Source: Mesonia mobilis DSM 19841
Lineage (GTDB): Bacteria; Bacteroidota; Bacteroidia; Flavobacteriales; Flavobacteriaceae
Reading direction: 5' to 3'
Length of the DNA: 64,000 nt
Assembly: GCF_000423405.1 (NCBI RefSeq)
Contig: NZ_AUHX01000001.1
Coordinates: 372,001-436,000, forward strand
Below, one piece after another: positions 29,032-38,175 of the stretch. Made by a program: the position numbers and the translations under genes. Position 1 is the stretch's first letter; the number at the start of each line of letters is the position of its first letter. The notes under the pieces were generated by a model, which searched no databases, was not told the origin of the DNA, and saw only the letters and a list, made by a program, of their open reading frames with translations.

Positions 29032-29712
29032 CTATTTTAATCGATCACTCAAAGCTTTGATCAATGCCTTCTTTTCTATTAAATCTTCTAAATTGGCTTC
29101 AAAAGAGATCGCTTTTCTCAAATTAGGAAGGGCTAATTTTCGTTTTGCCATCGAGTTAGAGGTTAGTAAATTGAAGTAATTCATCGATAAAATCAATAAT
29201 TGTACGCCATCAATTTTACGAGTTTTAAAACCTAATTTTTCAGCGGTTCGTGCATTTAAAATATAAGTAGTCCCGGTAAATTTCACTTGCTTGTTTTCAC
29301 CGTTTTCATAAGTTTCGATAAGATTAAACAAACCTTCTAAATATTGTTGAAGAATATAATTTGTTCGTTGTTGACCGTTCCATTTAAAATCCAATACAAA
29401 ATAATAATCTAATAAGGTTCCGCCATGTATTTTCACCACTCCGTTTTTCTCTTTTTCAGTAATCAGAAAATTAGAATAGTAAATCAATCTTCCGGTTTTT
29501 TGATTGGTCGGTACATCGATAAACGGAGCGATAATCGTAATCAACAAGTAAAAAACAAAAATGGCAATAAAGAAAATTTTAGCATGCCAAGCAAGGATCA
29601 AACTCGGTATAAATAAAAGAATTGCAATCGCAATTACCTTAAGCTGAATTACTTTTTTATCTTTTTCCGTTTTTTGATAAAAAGGATGACTATTTTCTAA
29701 CTTAAACTTCAT
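29032..29712 (-). CDS. conserved membrane-anchored protein at the tail of the pigment operon
   Basis: This 226-residue protein has two adjacent hydrophobic helices (about residues 22-62) followed by a basic/beta-rich soluble domain. No motif I recognise. Its start overlaps the end of the ligase gene by 11 bases, so it belongs to the operon. Proteins of this layout accompany aryl-polyene/flexirubin loci in Flavobacteriia, but I have no basis for a reaction. Confidence 0.75.
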   Translation of the reverse strand: MKFKLENSHPFYQKTEKDKKVIQLKVIAIAILLFIPSLILAWHAKIFFIAIFVFYLLITIIAPFIDVPTNQKTGRLIYYSNFLITEKEKNGVVKIHGGTLLDYYFVLDFKWNGQQRTNYILQQYLEGLFNLIETYENGENKQVKFTGTTYILNARTAEKLGFKTRKIDGVQLLILSMNYFNLLTSNSMAKRKLALPNLRKAISFEANLEDLIEKKALIKALSDRLK

Positions 29713-30985
29713 CAGTTTTCATTCTTTCATCTAAAAAACGAATAGGTTTACGATGATTCGGGTTAAAAATAGTTTGCTGAAGTTTTTTTGTTTTCCAAAA
29801 ACTAATTTCCGGCAGAACCCTTAATTTTGCTCGAAGATGAGCTTTTAAAGCAGCTAATTTTTCCTGTTGAAAAGAATCCGGTAAAATAACTTCTAAATGA
29901 TCAGTTCCCACTTGACTGATAGAAACTTTTACCAAATGCAAATCGATTCCCGGCCAATCGGCCAAAGCCTCGGTAATTTGTGGCGGATAAATACTGGTGC
30001 CTTTATATTTAATGAGCTGTTTTTTTCTACCCAAAACCGAACTCAATCGCGCTCCTTCCCGACCACATTTACAAGGTTCAATAATTTTCTTAACCAAATC
30101 GCCGGTGGCGTAACGTATAAGCGGCATCGTTTCGATCCCGAGCGTGGTCACGACCAACTCTCCTACTTCACCGTCGTTGACTAAATTACCTCGTGCGTCG
30201 ACAATTTCGGTATAAATGAGATCTTCCAGAATATGATTTCCTTCGTGTGCTTCACATTCGGTAAAAGCGGTGCTCATTTCTGTGGAAGCGTAGGTTGAAT
30301 ACAATTCGATTCCCCACAATTCTTCAACTTTCTTCCCTAAAGCATTGAGTTGAAAATTCTCATCTCGTAAAGATTCACCAATGCAAATCGCAGCTTTAAT
30401 CGAGGTATTTTTACAATCGATTCCGTTGGCTTTGGCATAATTACCTAACTTAATTAAAAAGGAAGGAACTGCCACTAAATATGTCGGCTGAAAGCGATTA
30501 ATTGAATCCCACTGCAACTCCGGCACTCCCGAACCAACCCGAACCAAACCGGCACCAAGCTTTCGCAATCCCAGAAAATAAGCCATTCCTGCGATAAAAC
30601 GACGATCTAAAGTGGTTGTAATTTGCACCACATCGTCCGGAGTGACTCCCGCTAATTGAAAGGATTTTTCTTCATTCGCCGCCAAACGTTGCAAGTCGGC
30701 TTCATTTAAAGCAAAAGTCACCGGTGCTCCCAACGTACCGGAAGTAGTCACGTAATCGATAATTTCTCTTTTGGGAACACAAATAAAATCCTCATTTCTT
30801 GAAGCTAGATCATCTTTCGTGGTGATAGCTAACTGCGTTAAATCTTCCGCTTTTAAGTTATTGGCAGAAACCCCTAATTGCTGAAATTTTTCCTGATAGA
30901 AAGCAGAATTTTCTTCCACATATTTTAATTGCTGTTGAAGTAATTTCCAGGTTGCTGAAGGGATTTGCGTTTGAATAGGTTTCAT
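29702..30985 (-). CDS. phenylacetate-CoA ligase-like AMP-dependent acyl/aryl ligase
   Basis: The 427-residue protein belongs to the ANL superfamily, PaaK branch: the phosphate-binding loop DYVTTSGTLGAPVTFA at about residue 80, YSTYASTEMSTAF at about 228, and YATGDLV near 290 are seen. In this cluster the natural job is adenylation of the p-coumarate made by the ammonia-lyase and loading it onto CoA or the ACP as the starter of polyene synthesis. That assignment is inferred from context. The gene begins exactly at the end of the C45 gene (TAATG type junction), so translation is coupled. Confidence 0.85.
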   Translation of the reverse strand: MKPIQTQIPSATWKLLQQQLKYVEENSAFYQEKFQQLGVSANNLKAEDLTQLAITTKDDLASRNEDFICVPKREIIDYVTTSGTLGAPVTFALNEADLQRLAANEEKSFQLAGVTPDDVVQITTTLDRRFIAGMAYFLGLRKLGAGLVRVGSGVPELQWDSINRFQPTYLVAVPSFLIKLGNYAKANGIDCKNTSIKAAICIGESLRDENFQLNALGKKVEELWGIELYSTYASTEMSTAFTECEAHEGNHILEDLIYTEIVDARGNLVNDGEVGELVVTTLGIETMPLIRYATGDLVKKIIEPCKCGREGARLSSVLGRKKQLIKYKGTSIYPPQITEALADWPGIDLHLVKVSISQVGTDHLEVILPDSFQQEKLAALKAHLRAKLRVLPEISFWKTKKLQQTIFNPNHRKPIRFLDERMKTDEV

Positions 30986-32634
30986 TAAATTTTTCGGTAA
31001 CTTTTTTTAATTCGTTTTTCGAGCATTTCTACATCGGGCAAAGTCGTCACTTCTCTTCGCAAAGCTTGTTTATAGTAAACAATGGCTTTTTTATAATTTT
31101 TTTGCTGAAAGTAATACTCGCCCACCCAATAATAAGCTTTCCAAAAATCAGGATTTAAAGCGACAAAACTTACTAATTTTTCTTCAGAAATTTCTTCTTC
31201 TTGCTGAATTTTATGTTGAATCTCCCGACTTTCCTTACGATAAAGTTCATAGTTTTTAAATGCTTCAGAGTCTAAAAATGGATCTTTTTTAATCAATAAA
31301 GAATCAATGCTTTTTAACGAATGATCACCGTTTTCAAATTCAGCAAAAACTTCATCTAGATCATACGCTACAAAAGCTCCTAATTGGTACGGACTTGAAG
31401 AAACCCATACCTTGCGCTCTTCGGGTTGAAAAATAATACCATGATGCGCTAACAATTGATTGATCGCCAACTCATTTCCGAAACCTAAAGTTTTGTCTTC
31501 AACTCCTTTTTTATCGCGTAAAATTGCGGCGGCTTTTTCGGGGTTGAGTTGTTCATTTTCAGCTAATAATTCTTTCATACGGTCGTAGCGTTGTTGCGTA
31601 TGACTGTTTTTTATCGCCGATTGATTTCTTGAATCTTCGGCATAAGCTTCACTTTGAAAGTGATTCGAACAAATTAATTCCGAAGAATTTTCAACTTCAT
31701 AAACTCCAAAATTTTTAGGGGAAACTTCAATTAAAATGGCTTTTATCTCTTCTGCACTTCCCACCATAATCGATTCTGAAACAAAAACTTCTCGCTTTTT
31801 AGCAATGGCAATGGCTTCTTCAGTCGTTCTGGCGTATTGTAAAATTTCTCTTGTAACCAGAGAAATAGGCGTTTTGGCAATCAACGGGATTTTAGATTTC
31901 CCCGCGTTGATGGTTACGGTAAGTCCGTGCTCGTTCATCCCGCTTACCGAACCAATAAATCCCGGCCAAGAGTACATCATAAATTTATAACCGCTATCCG
32001 GATTAAAAAATTCGATGATTTTTTCTTCGTTAAAGGTATCCCCGGCATAAAAATCAAAATTCCTGCCGATCAATAATTGTCCGTTTTCGGTATGCTCATC
32101 CCAAGCGGCAAACGATGTACAACCCACCAACATCAAATCGCTCAGCGCGTGACCGATATCATGAGCGCCGTGCAAATACAACGAAAGCACATAAGGCTTG
32201 GCAAACTCATCATAATCGTGCGAATTGAATCGGGAAATCCCGTAAATTTCCTGCTTGTATTCTTCAGGAATATGCAGGTACATTTTTCGGTTATACCATT
32301 TCACGACCTTACTTAAAAACTTTTTCTGTTGGGGAGAATCGACAAAATCGTCAAGTTTTCCCATAAAAGCTTTTTCTTGTTTCTTTAGTAAATCCTGACT
32401 TAAACTACCGATCGCTAAACCGCGTTCTAACGGATTTCCTTCGACATACAATTCCCATAAACCGTACTGATTTTTTTGAAGGGAATTATTACCTAATCGA
32501 TAATATTCTTCACCTTGCTGAACACGAACCGTGTCGATCAATTCTATTCCGGTGAGATCGGGTCGGTCTTCCAAGGATTTTTTTACTCCACAAGAAGTGA
32601 GAAATACTATGAAAATGAAAGCTAAATATCGCAT
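30985..32634 (-). CDS. C45 peptidase / acyl-CoA:6-APA acyltransferase (AAT)-like lipoprotein with TPR tail
   Basis: This is an Ntn-hydrolase-fold lipoprotein of about 549 residues with the AAT signature: LMLVGCTSFAAWDEHTENGQLLIGRNFDF, in which the Cys (about residue 172) would become the N-terminal nucleophile after self-cleavage. The first 15 residues (MRYLAFIFIVFLTSC) are a lipoprotein signal with lipobox LTSC, so it should sit in the periplasm on a membrane. The C-terminal about 70 residues contain a TPR (WVGEYYFQQKNYKKAIVYY). Members of this family form or break amides. Here it may join the polyene chain to an acceptor, which is inference. An upstream ATG at 32664 overlaps the MMPL stop as ATGCGTAA and is an alternative start. 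Confidence 0.83.
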   Translation of the reverse strand: MRYLAFIFIVFLTSCGVKKSLEDRPDLTGIELIDTVRVQQGEEYYRLGNNSLQKNQYGLWELYVEGNPLERGLAIGSLSQDLLKKQEKAFMGKLDDFVDSPQQKKFLSKVVKWYNRKMYLHIPEEYKQEIYGISRFNSHDYDEFAKPYVLSLYLHGAHDIGHALSDLMLVGCTSFAAWDEHTENGQLLIGRNFDFYAGDTFNEEKIIEFFNPDSGYKFMMYSWPGFIGSVSGMNEHGLTVTINAGKSKIPLIAKTPISLVTREILQYARTTEEAIAIAKKREVFVSESIMVGSAEEIKAILIEVSPKNFGVYEVENSSELICSNHFQSEAYAEDSRNQSAIKNSHTQQRYDRMKELLAENEQLNPEKAAAILRDKKGVEDKTLGFGNELAINQLLAHHGIIFQPEERKVWVSSSPYQLGAFVAYDLDEVFAEFENGDHSLKSIDSLLIKKDPFLDSEAFKNYELYRKESREIQHKIQQEEEISEEKLVSFVALNPDFWKAYYWVGEYYFQQKNYKKAIVYYKQALRREVTTLPDVEMLEKRIKKSYRKI

Positions 32635-32656
32635 CGACAACAAATATATAAAACCC

Positions 32657-35089
32657 TTACGCATTCGACTTTCGGTAAAGTAATCGAAATAAAAAAGGTT
32701 GCACGGTAAACGAAACCAAAACCGCAGAAAATATACCGATCAAAGAAACTGAAGCGATTGATCTCAACGCCGGATGTTGAGCAAAAATCATTACGCCCAT
32801 TCCTAATAAAGAGGTGATCACCGAAAGTAAAATAGAGGTTTTATAGCTTGATAAAACTTCATTTTTATGATTCAACTCATACTTTAATCCGCTAGTTATA
32901 AATATTGAATAATCAACCCCTAAGCCAAAAATAAAAGTGGAGACAATGATATTCAATACATTAAATTGAATGCCTAAAATATACATGATAAATAAGGCTA
33001 AAACCCAAGTGATCGCAATCGGTATCAAGGTTAAAAAAACAAGTTTCAGATTTCGAAATGATATGATTAAAATGAAGAAAACCGCAATAAAAGAATACAA
33101 CAGTAATTCATTAAAATCGTCTTTTAAACTGCCTAAAAAAGATTCATTCATCGCTTTTCGATCGATCGCTAAAACTCCTTCTTCTTGATTAAATTTTTCG
33201 ATCACATCGGCTGAAATTCGTTGACGAACTTTGATAGAAGATGTAATCGTTACTAAATTTTCTTCGGAAGATTGCTGAATAAAATCGTCAATAAATAAAT
33301 TAGAAACTTGCTGATAATCTTGAAGGTTCAACGTTCTAAAATCTTTCTTTAGTAATTTTTCAAAACCTTGAAAGGCGTTTCTTTTCAATCCTAATGAATC
33401 TGAAGTCGTTTCAATTTGTTGAAGCAATTTTTCTCGTTTAGCAACCGACCAGAAATTTTTCCATTTTTCGATACGTTCCTGTTGCTCTTGCGTCGATAAA
33501 ACTACTCCGCCAATACTACTAAAACTGGTAATCGCTTCATTTTCTTTCGCTTTTTGAAGCTTTTTATAAAGCATTTGGTTGGTGAGCAACGCATCGTTTA
33601 AGGTATTACCATAACTGGCTAAATAAAGCGTTTTATTTTGGCCTTCTTCCAAAGCTTGCAACTGTTTTTCAGCAGCTATTAATACTTTCGGTTGGTAATT
33701 AAGTTGTGCTAAGTCGTTATTAAATTCAACTTTATGCATAAAAAATAAGCCAACTAGAAAAGCTAAGCCAAGGCTTCCCAACAATAGTTTATTTTTAGAG
33801 AATTCATAAGCTCCTAATCGATCTAAAAATGTTTGCTGAGGAAGAATGGTATCTTTTTTTCGATACAAATGCGGAATAATGAATAACGCCACCATTGCAG
33901 AACCTATCACGCTTAAGCCAGCAAATAAACCTAAATCTGCTAAAGCTTCGGTATTTAAAAATAGTAAACAGAAAAATGCGATCGCCGTCGTAAAACAGCT
34001 AATTAAAACCGGTTTTGTAATTGTTTTATATAAAGATTTTACGTTGGGTTGGTTGCGGTAATGCGTTAAAATATGAAGTGAATAATCCAACGAAATTCCT
34101 AAAAGAATGGCTCCGATCCCTAAACTGATTAATGAAACTTCGCCATTCAATACATAAATAAATGCTAACGCAAAAATACCACCGACCAAGGTCGGTAAAA
34201 ATAAAACGAGCGGAATATAAATTTTTCGGTAGAAGAAAATAAGGATTCCAAACAAGATAAAAACAGCAATCCCAACGGTGAAAAGGATGTCTTTTTTGAT
34301 CTGATTAGCATTCGCAACACTATACAATAAACTCCCAAAAAGACTAGCTTTAACGTCGTTTTTTTGATTAAGTTTTTCAACTGTTGAATTTAAATAATCG
34401 GCAAAATTGGCTTGACTTGCCGCATCTGAATAATTTGAATTTGGCGTAATTAACAGTAAAAGATTTTTACCGTTTTTATGTACTAAAAAATTCTTGTAAA
34501 TACGAAAACCGGTTTGTAGTTCGAGACTTTTCAACTTCGTTAAACCTAAGCTACTTAACTGAAAAGGATCGTTTAAAACGAATCTCTTTGTGAGAATGCC
34601 CGACGGACTTACCAAACTCTTGTAAACTCCTTCTATACTTGATTGTACACTATCTTTGGCAATTCGTTGCTGAATTATCTCGTAATCTTCGTCGGTAAGG
34701 AAAAGTGGTAAATTTTCAAGAATAAAATCGTAGGTCTGTTGTACTTCGCGATCTGCAACTTTTCCTTGTATTTTTTCAATAAAAATTGAATCGGGTGATT
34801 GCTGAATTTGTTGCAGAAAAGCTTCCGCATAACTTACCAAACTATCTTCATTATGTGTTTTTTCCGAAGAAATATTCACCACGATCTTATCGGTAAATTC
34901 TACGGTTTTTAAAATTCGCTGTAACCGATTAGACGCTTCCGTTTTTGGGATAAGTTGTTGAATGTCTTCTTGGAAATTCAACTGGGAAGCGCCAAACACA
35001 AAACATAAAACCAATAAGAAAAATCCCAAAAAAGCAAAAGATTTATGAGATTGAAAATATTGATAAAGTTGAAACAGCCACTTATGCAT
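32657..35089 (-). CDS. MMPL-family RND exporter
   Basis: The 810-residue protein has 12 predicted helices in two repeats, each with one helix, a large periplasmic domain (about residues 45-265 and 455-640) and a five-helix block, the RND/MMPL plan. GEVSLISLGIGAILLGISLDYSLHILTHY and NVLNIIVSTFIFGLGVDYSIFI carry the conserved GxxxDY segments in the proton path. Such exporters in aryl-polyene clusters move the acylated polyene lipid toward the outer membrane together with a LolA-like carrier, which is also in this operon. It overlaps the GT2 gene by 8 bases. Confidence 0.9.
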   Translation of the reverse strand: MHKWLFQLYQYFQSHKSFAFLGFFLLVLCFVFGASQLNFQEDIQQLIPKTEASNRLQRILKTVEFTDKIVVNISSEKTHNEDSLVSYAEAFLQQIQQSPDSIFIEKIQGKVADREVQQTYDFILENLPLFLTDEDYEIIQQRIAKDSVQSSIEGVYKSLVSPSGILTKRFVLNDPFQLSSLGLTKLKSLELQTGFRIYKNFLVHKNGKNLLLLITPNSNYSDAASQANFADYLNSTVEKLNQKNDVKASLFGSLLYSVANANQIKKDILFTVGIAVFILFGILIFFYRKIYIPLVLFLPTLVGGIFALAFIYVLNGEVSLISLGIGAILLGISLDYSLHILTHYRNQPNVKSLYKTITKPVLISCFTTAIAFFCLLFLNTEALADLGLFAGLSVIGSAMVALFIIPHLYRKKDTILPQQTFLDRLGAYEFSKNKLLLGSLGLAFLVGLFFMHKVEFNNDLAQLNYQPKVLIAAEKQLQALEEGQNKTLYLASYGNTLNDALLTNQMLYKKLQKAKENEAITSFSSIGGVVLSTQEQQERIEKWKNFWSVAKREKLLQQIETTSDSLGLKRNAFQGFEKLLKKDFRTLNLQDYQQVSNLFIDDFIQQSSEENLVTITSSIKVRQRISADVIEKFNQEEGVLAIDRKAMNESFLGSLKDDFNELLLYSFIAVFFILIISFRNLKLVFLTLIPIAITWVLALFIMYILGIQFNVLNIIVSTFIFGLGVDYSIFITSGLKYELNHKNEVLSSYKTSILLSVITSLLGMGVMIFAQHPALRSIASVSLIGIFSAVLVSFTVQPFLFRLLYRKSNA

Positions 35090-36281
35090 CTGCTGAATTT
35101 TTCTTGCTAAATAAACTGAAAATTAAGAAAAATAATATTCCTAAAACAATTGCACTCACGGCAGCTAAGGCAAAACTTCCTATCAAATATTGCTTCACGC
35201 CCATTAAAATATCGAGCGCATTTTCAATATTTTCAATATTTAAGGTGGCATCAGGCTCGTTTCCTAAAATGATCGCTCCAAATTGATAACTGAAATACAA
35301 CAAAAACGGAATCATTGGCGGAATGCTCACATTTGAAGCGAAAAATGCCAAGACTTTATTCAATTTAAAGTATTCTGCAGCAAAAAAAACGATTAACGAA
35401 TGTAAACCCCAAAATGGCGAAATACCAATAAAAACGCCCAAAGCAATCGCTTTTGCCTTTTGTAGCGGAGTCTCCTGAATTTTTAAAATATCTTCTCGCC
35501 AGAAACGCTTCCCTCCTTTTTGCTGAATTTCTTTGAGTTTTCTAACCGGTTTTACAAAGAAAAAAGAGACAAAAACAAACCAAATATTCAATAAAGTAAT
35601 TCGGGTAATATCGATCACTGGGCGAAAATGCGTCACCCGCTCCTTAGGATCATACAATACATCGATAGGTATGTTTTCTAGCTCGACACCACGCCAGGCA
35701 CTTTTCACCATAATTTCGATCTCAAACTCAAATTTAGGCGTAAATAACTTGATATTATTCACGATTTCGAGCGGATATAATCGAAAACCACATTGCGTAT
35801 CTTTTAAATTGTAACCCGTTTCAATATAAACCCACCAACTCGAAAAAATATTCCCGAAACTATTGCCCTGTGGTACGCCGGGACTATCCATTTGTCGAGA
35901 ACCAATGATTAATAAAGGTTTTTCGTGAGGCTGCTGTAATTGCTCTATAAATTTCGGTAAGTCTTTGGGATAATGTTGCCCGTCTGAATCTAAAGTAATT
36001 GCATACTTAAATCCCAGTTTTTCGGCTTCTTGAAAACCTTTTTTTAGAGCATTTCCTTTCCCTCTATTTTCCTTAAAATGAATCGTATGAATTTGCGGAT
36101 AATCAGCTAAAATAGTTGGTGTATCGTCGGTAGAACCATCGTTGATCACCAAAAGATTCTCCGTATATTCTAAAACGCCGTCGATCACCCGTTTTAACGT
36201 GTTTTGATTATTATACGTTGGAATAATCACACAGCATTTTAACGCATTGAAAATAGGTATGTAAGCCGAATTTTCTTTCAA
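35082..36281 (-). CDS. GT2 glycosyltransferase with C-terminal DUF2062 membrane domain
   Basis: This 399-residue fusion has a family 2 glycosyltransferase domain at about residues 12-240 (VIIPTYNNQNTL, ITLDSDGQHYPKDL with the DxD metal site, DTQCGFRLYPLEI) and a DUF2062 domain with several helices at about 275-395 (ALGVFIGISPFWGLHSLIVFF). The same architecture recurs in aryl-polyene and flexirubin clusters, where it is thought to glycosylate or build the lipid anchor of the pigment. The exact sugar donor and acceptor are unknown. It overlaps the MMPL gene and follows the small dehydratase by 9 bases. Confidence 0.9.
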   Translation of the reverse strand: MKENSAYIPIFNALKCCVIIPTYNNQNTLKRVIDGVLEYTENLLVINDGSTDDTPTILADYPQIHTIHFKENRGKGNALKKGFQEAEKLGFKYAITLDSDGQHYPKDLPKFIEQLQQPHEKPLLIIGSRQMDSPGVPQGNSFGNIFSSWWVYIETGYNLKDTQCGFRLYPLEIVNNIKLFTPKFEFEIEIMVKSAWRGVELENIPIDVLYDPKERVTHFRPVIDITRITLLNIWFVFVSFFFVKPVRKLKEIQQKGGKRFWREDILKIQETPLQKAKAIALGVFIGISPFWGLHSLIVFFAAEYFKLNKVLAFFASNVSIPPMIPFLLYFSYQFGAIILGNEPDATLNIENIENALDILMGVKQYLIGSFALAAVSAIVLGILFFLIFSLFSKKNSADA

Positions 36282-36290
36282 TTTCTTGAT

Positions 36291-36662
36291 TTAATGGTCG
36301 ACAAAAGTCGTGAAAATCAATTTTACTTTGGCAATAACTTTTAGAGAAGTTTTGGCTATCGCTTTTAAAATAAACTTATTCTCTTGTTTTTCAATACTTC
36401 CGGTACAAATTAAAACGTTTTCTTGATCGGGATCGAGTACGTTTAAAAATTTAAGATTTGAAGCTTCTTCAAGCTGAAGTTCTTCCGCAGAAAAATCTTC
36501 AGCAATTTGCTTAAATAAATGAATCATCACCACGGCCGGCGTTACTTTTTGATCGGGAAAATGACCTTTATACAATTCGTGATCGGCATTCAGTTTTAAT
36601 CGAACTTCAAATTGATCTTCTTCAAATTGCTGCTGAATGATTTCTGAAAAATTTTTAAGCAT
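36291..36662 (-). CDS. hot-dog 3-hydroxyacyl-ACP dehydratase-like protein (ApeI-like)
   Basis: The 123-residue single hot-dog protein has YKGHFPDQKVTPAVVMIHL, matching the FabA/FabZ active-site His in HFP; the usual Glu five to ten residues later in FabZ (VEA) is replaced by His (MIH). In pigment clusters such ApeI-type proteins dehydrate 3-hydroxyacyl-ACP to the enoyl group that builds the conjugated chain. It is separated from the next operon gene upstream by a 129-base gap holding a dispersed repeat. Confidence 0.78.
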   Translation of the reverse strand: MLKNFSEIIQQQFEEDQFEVRLKLNADHELYKGHFPDQKVTPAVVMIHLFKQIAEDFSAEELQLEEASNLKFLNVLDPDQENVLICTGSIEKQENKFILKAIAKTSLKVIAKVKLIFTTFVDH

Positions 36663-36690
36663 AACTTTTTACAATGATAATTTTATCTGT

Positions 36691-36790
36691 GGTCACACTG
36701 AGCTTTTCGAAGTGTAAGTTGGCAATTTTGTAACTATTCCTGAAAATTAATGAAGATGAAATCCTGAAACAAGTTCAGAATAACAAAGAT
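36691..36790. repeat. degenerate copy of a dispersed intergenic repeat
   Basis: The gap between the dehydratase and LolA genes contains GGTCACACTGAGCTTTTCGA followed about 60 bases later by TCCTGAAACAAGTTCAGAAT. It is a worn version of the repeat at 42934-43012, which has GTCACCCTGAACTTGATTC and TGCTGAAACAAGTTCAGCA. Two copies in one operon suggest an old mobile or REP-like sequence. Confidence 0.55.
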
Positions 36791-36791
36791 T

Positions 36792-37433
36792 TTATTTTTC
36801 AACTTCAAAAACACTTTCAGCAATCGGTTGATTCACCTTTAGATCATTAAGGCAAATAAGCACATAACTTTCTTCTCCTTCTACCAGCTTAATTTGTTCC
36901 ACTAAATAATCACTATTAAAATACAATTCAATTTGGCTGAATAGCTGCTGTTGCTGTGAAATTGGTTTTAAAATCGTCTTGGTAAAATCGCCTGCTTTCG
37001 TATACGTAATTTCAAAATCTTGTTGCTGAATAATTTTCCCATTAATACTTTTAGAAATAAGCTCACTTAACTGGTCGAACATTTTATAAGCAGAAACATC
37101 AATTTCTCTCGCTTTACCATTTTCGGTAAGAAATAATTTGCCATCGGTAAAAAGAATTCCCATCGCAAATGGTTCTATATACGTCCAATTTAACTGGTTG
37201 TTGGTATTGTAGTAAAATTTGCCGGAGCTTTCTGCGGGTGAACTCAAAAACTCTTCGTGTTTAGTTTGTATAAAAGTTCCCTGCAAGTTTTCAACCTCTT
37301 CAGCTTTTGCAAAAACTTGTTGCTGAAAATTTTCGATTTCTATGGAAGTAAGCTCAGTTTGAGCATTTGAATAGAAACTAATAAGCAACAACGCTAAAAA
37401 ACTAAGCGTAAGCTTTGATATGGAATAATTCAT
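36792..37433 (-). CDS. LolA-like outer-membrane lipoprotein/lipid carrier
   Basis: The 213-residue protein has a signal peptide (MNYSISKLTLSFLALLLISFYSNAQ) and then a LolA-type half-barrel: LQGTFIQTKHEEFLSSPAESSGKFYY and LNWTYIEPFAMGILFTDGK are typical strands. LolA proteins carry lipidated cargo across the periplasm. Copies inside aryl-polyene clusters are thought to carry the polyene lipid received from the MMPL exporter. It overlaps the end of the deacetylase gene by 32 bases in another frame. Confidence 0.87.
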   Translation of the reverse strand: MNYSISKLTLSFLALLLISFYSNAQTELTSIEIENFQQQVFAKAEEVENLQGTFIQTKHEEFLSSPAESSGKFYYNTNNQLNWTYIEPFAMGILFTDGKLFLTENGKAREIDVSAYKMFDQLSELISKSINGKIIQQQDFEITYTKAGDFTKTILKPISQQQQLFSQIELYFNSDYLVEQIKLVEGEESYVLICLNDLKVNQPIAESVFEVEK

Positions 37434-38175
37434 CTATGGTCACAGATTTAAAATTATGTTCTTGTAAAAATACCAATAATCGCTCCAAAATTACCAAGGT
37501 ATGTGCTTGATTATCGTGCAATAAAACCACATCGCCTTTTTTTAATCGTTTGGTAATGTTTTTAAATAAAAGATCTTCGGAAGAAAATAACGCATCAAAC
37601 GAGCGTAAACTCCAGCCAATGGGTTGCATTTCTGTAGCTTTTAGAGCTTTTTTAATATTCGGGTTCGCTACACCAAACGGAGAACGGAATAATTTTAAAT
37701 CGACATTCCCATGCGTTTTTGCCGCTTGATTACAAGTTTCGATTTCTCGAATAATGGTTTTCGATTTTAAAAAACCGTAATTTTTAGGATGTGCATAAGT
37801 ATGATTTCCAACCGTATGACCTTCAGCAATAATTTGTTTGAAAATTTCAGGATGTTCGTCAATACAATGACCGATACAAAAAAATGTCGCTTTGGCGTTA
37901 TACTTTTTCAATAGCTTTAAGATCTGAATTGTATTTGTGTGTGGACCATCATCAAAAGTCAAGGCAATTTTTTGCTGAACAATTCCGGGATTTTTATGTA
38001 ATGCGGAATAAAAATAATTCAGTTGAACGTTCGTAGAGCCAATAATGGTGAGTAAAAACCAAGTTCCACCAAGAATTAAAAACCAATAAATTGGCCATTG
38101 GTATTGAAAAACCGCGTAGGTTAATAAAACCAATAAGATAAAAAAAACTGTATTTACCGGTTCACGTTTAAACAT
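37402..38175 (-). CDS. polysaccharide deacetylase family protein (NodB domain)
   Basis: This 257-residue protein has two hydrophobic helices near the N-terminus (residues 8-47), then a NodB CE4 domain with TFDDGPHTNT (metal Asp), GNHTYAHPKN (the HxxxH metal pair), FRSPFG and LLHDN near the end. The active-site set looks complete. CE4 enzymes remove N- or O-acetyl groups from sugars. In this operon it may trim the sugar anchor of the pigment. It follows the KS-like gene with an 8-base overlap. Confidence 0.88.
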   Translation of the reverse strand: MFKREPVNTVFFILLVLLTYAVFQYQWPIYWFLILGGTWFLLTIIGSTNVQLNYFYSALHKNPGIVQQKIALTFDDGPHTNTIQILKLLKKYNAKATFFCIGHCIDEHPEIFKQIIAEGHTVGNHTYAHPKNYGFLKSKTIIREIETCNQAAKTHGNVDLKLFRSPFGVANPNIKKALKATEMQPIGWSLRSFDALFSSEDLLFKNITKRLKKGDVVLLHDNQAHTLVILERLLVFLQEHNFKSVTIDELFHIKAYA

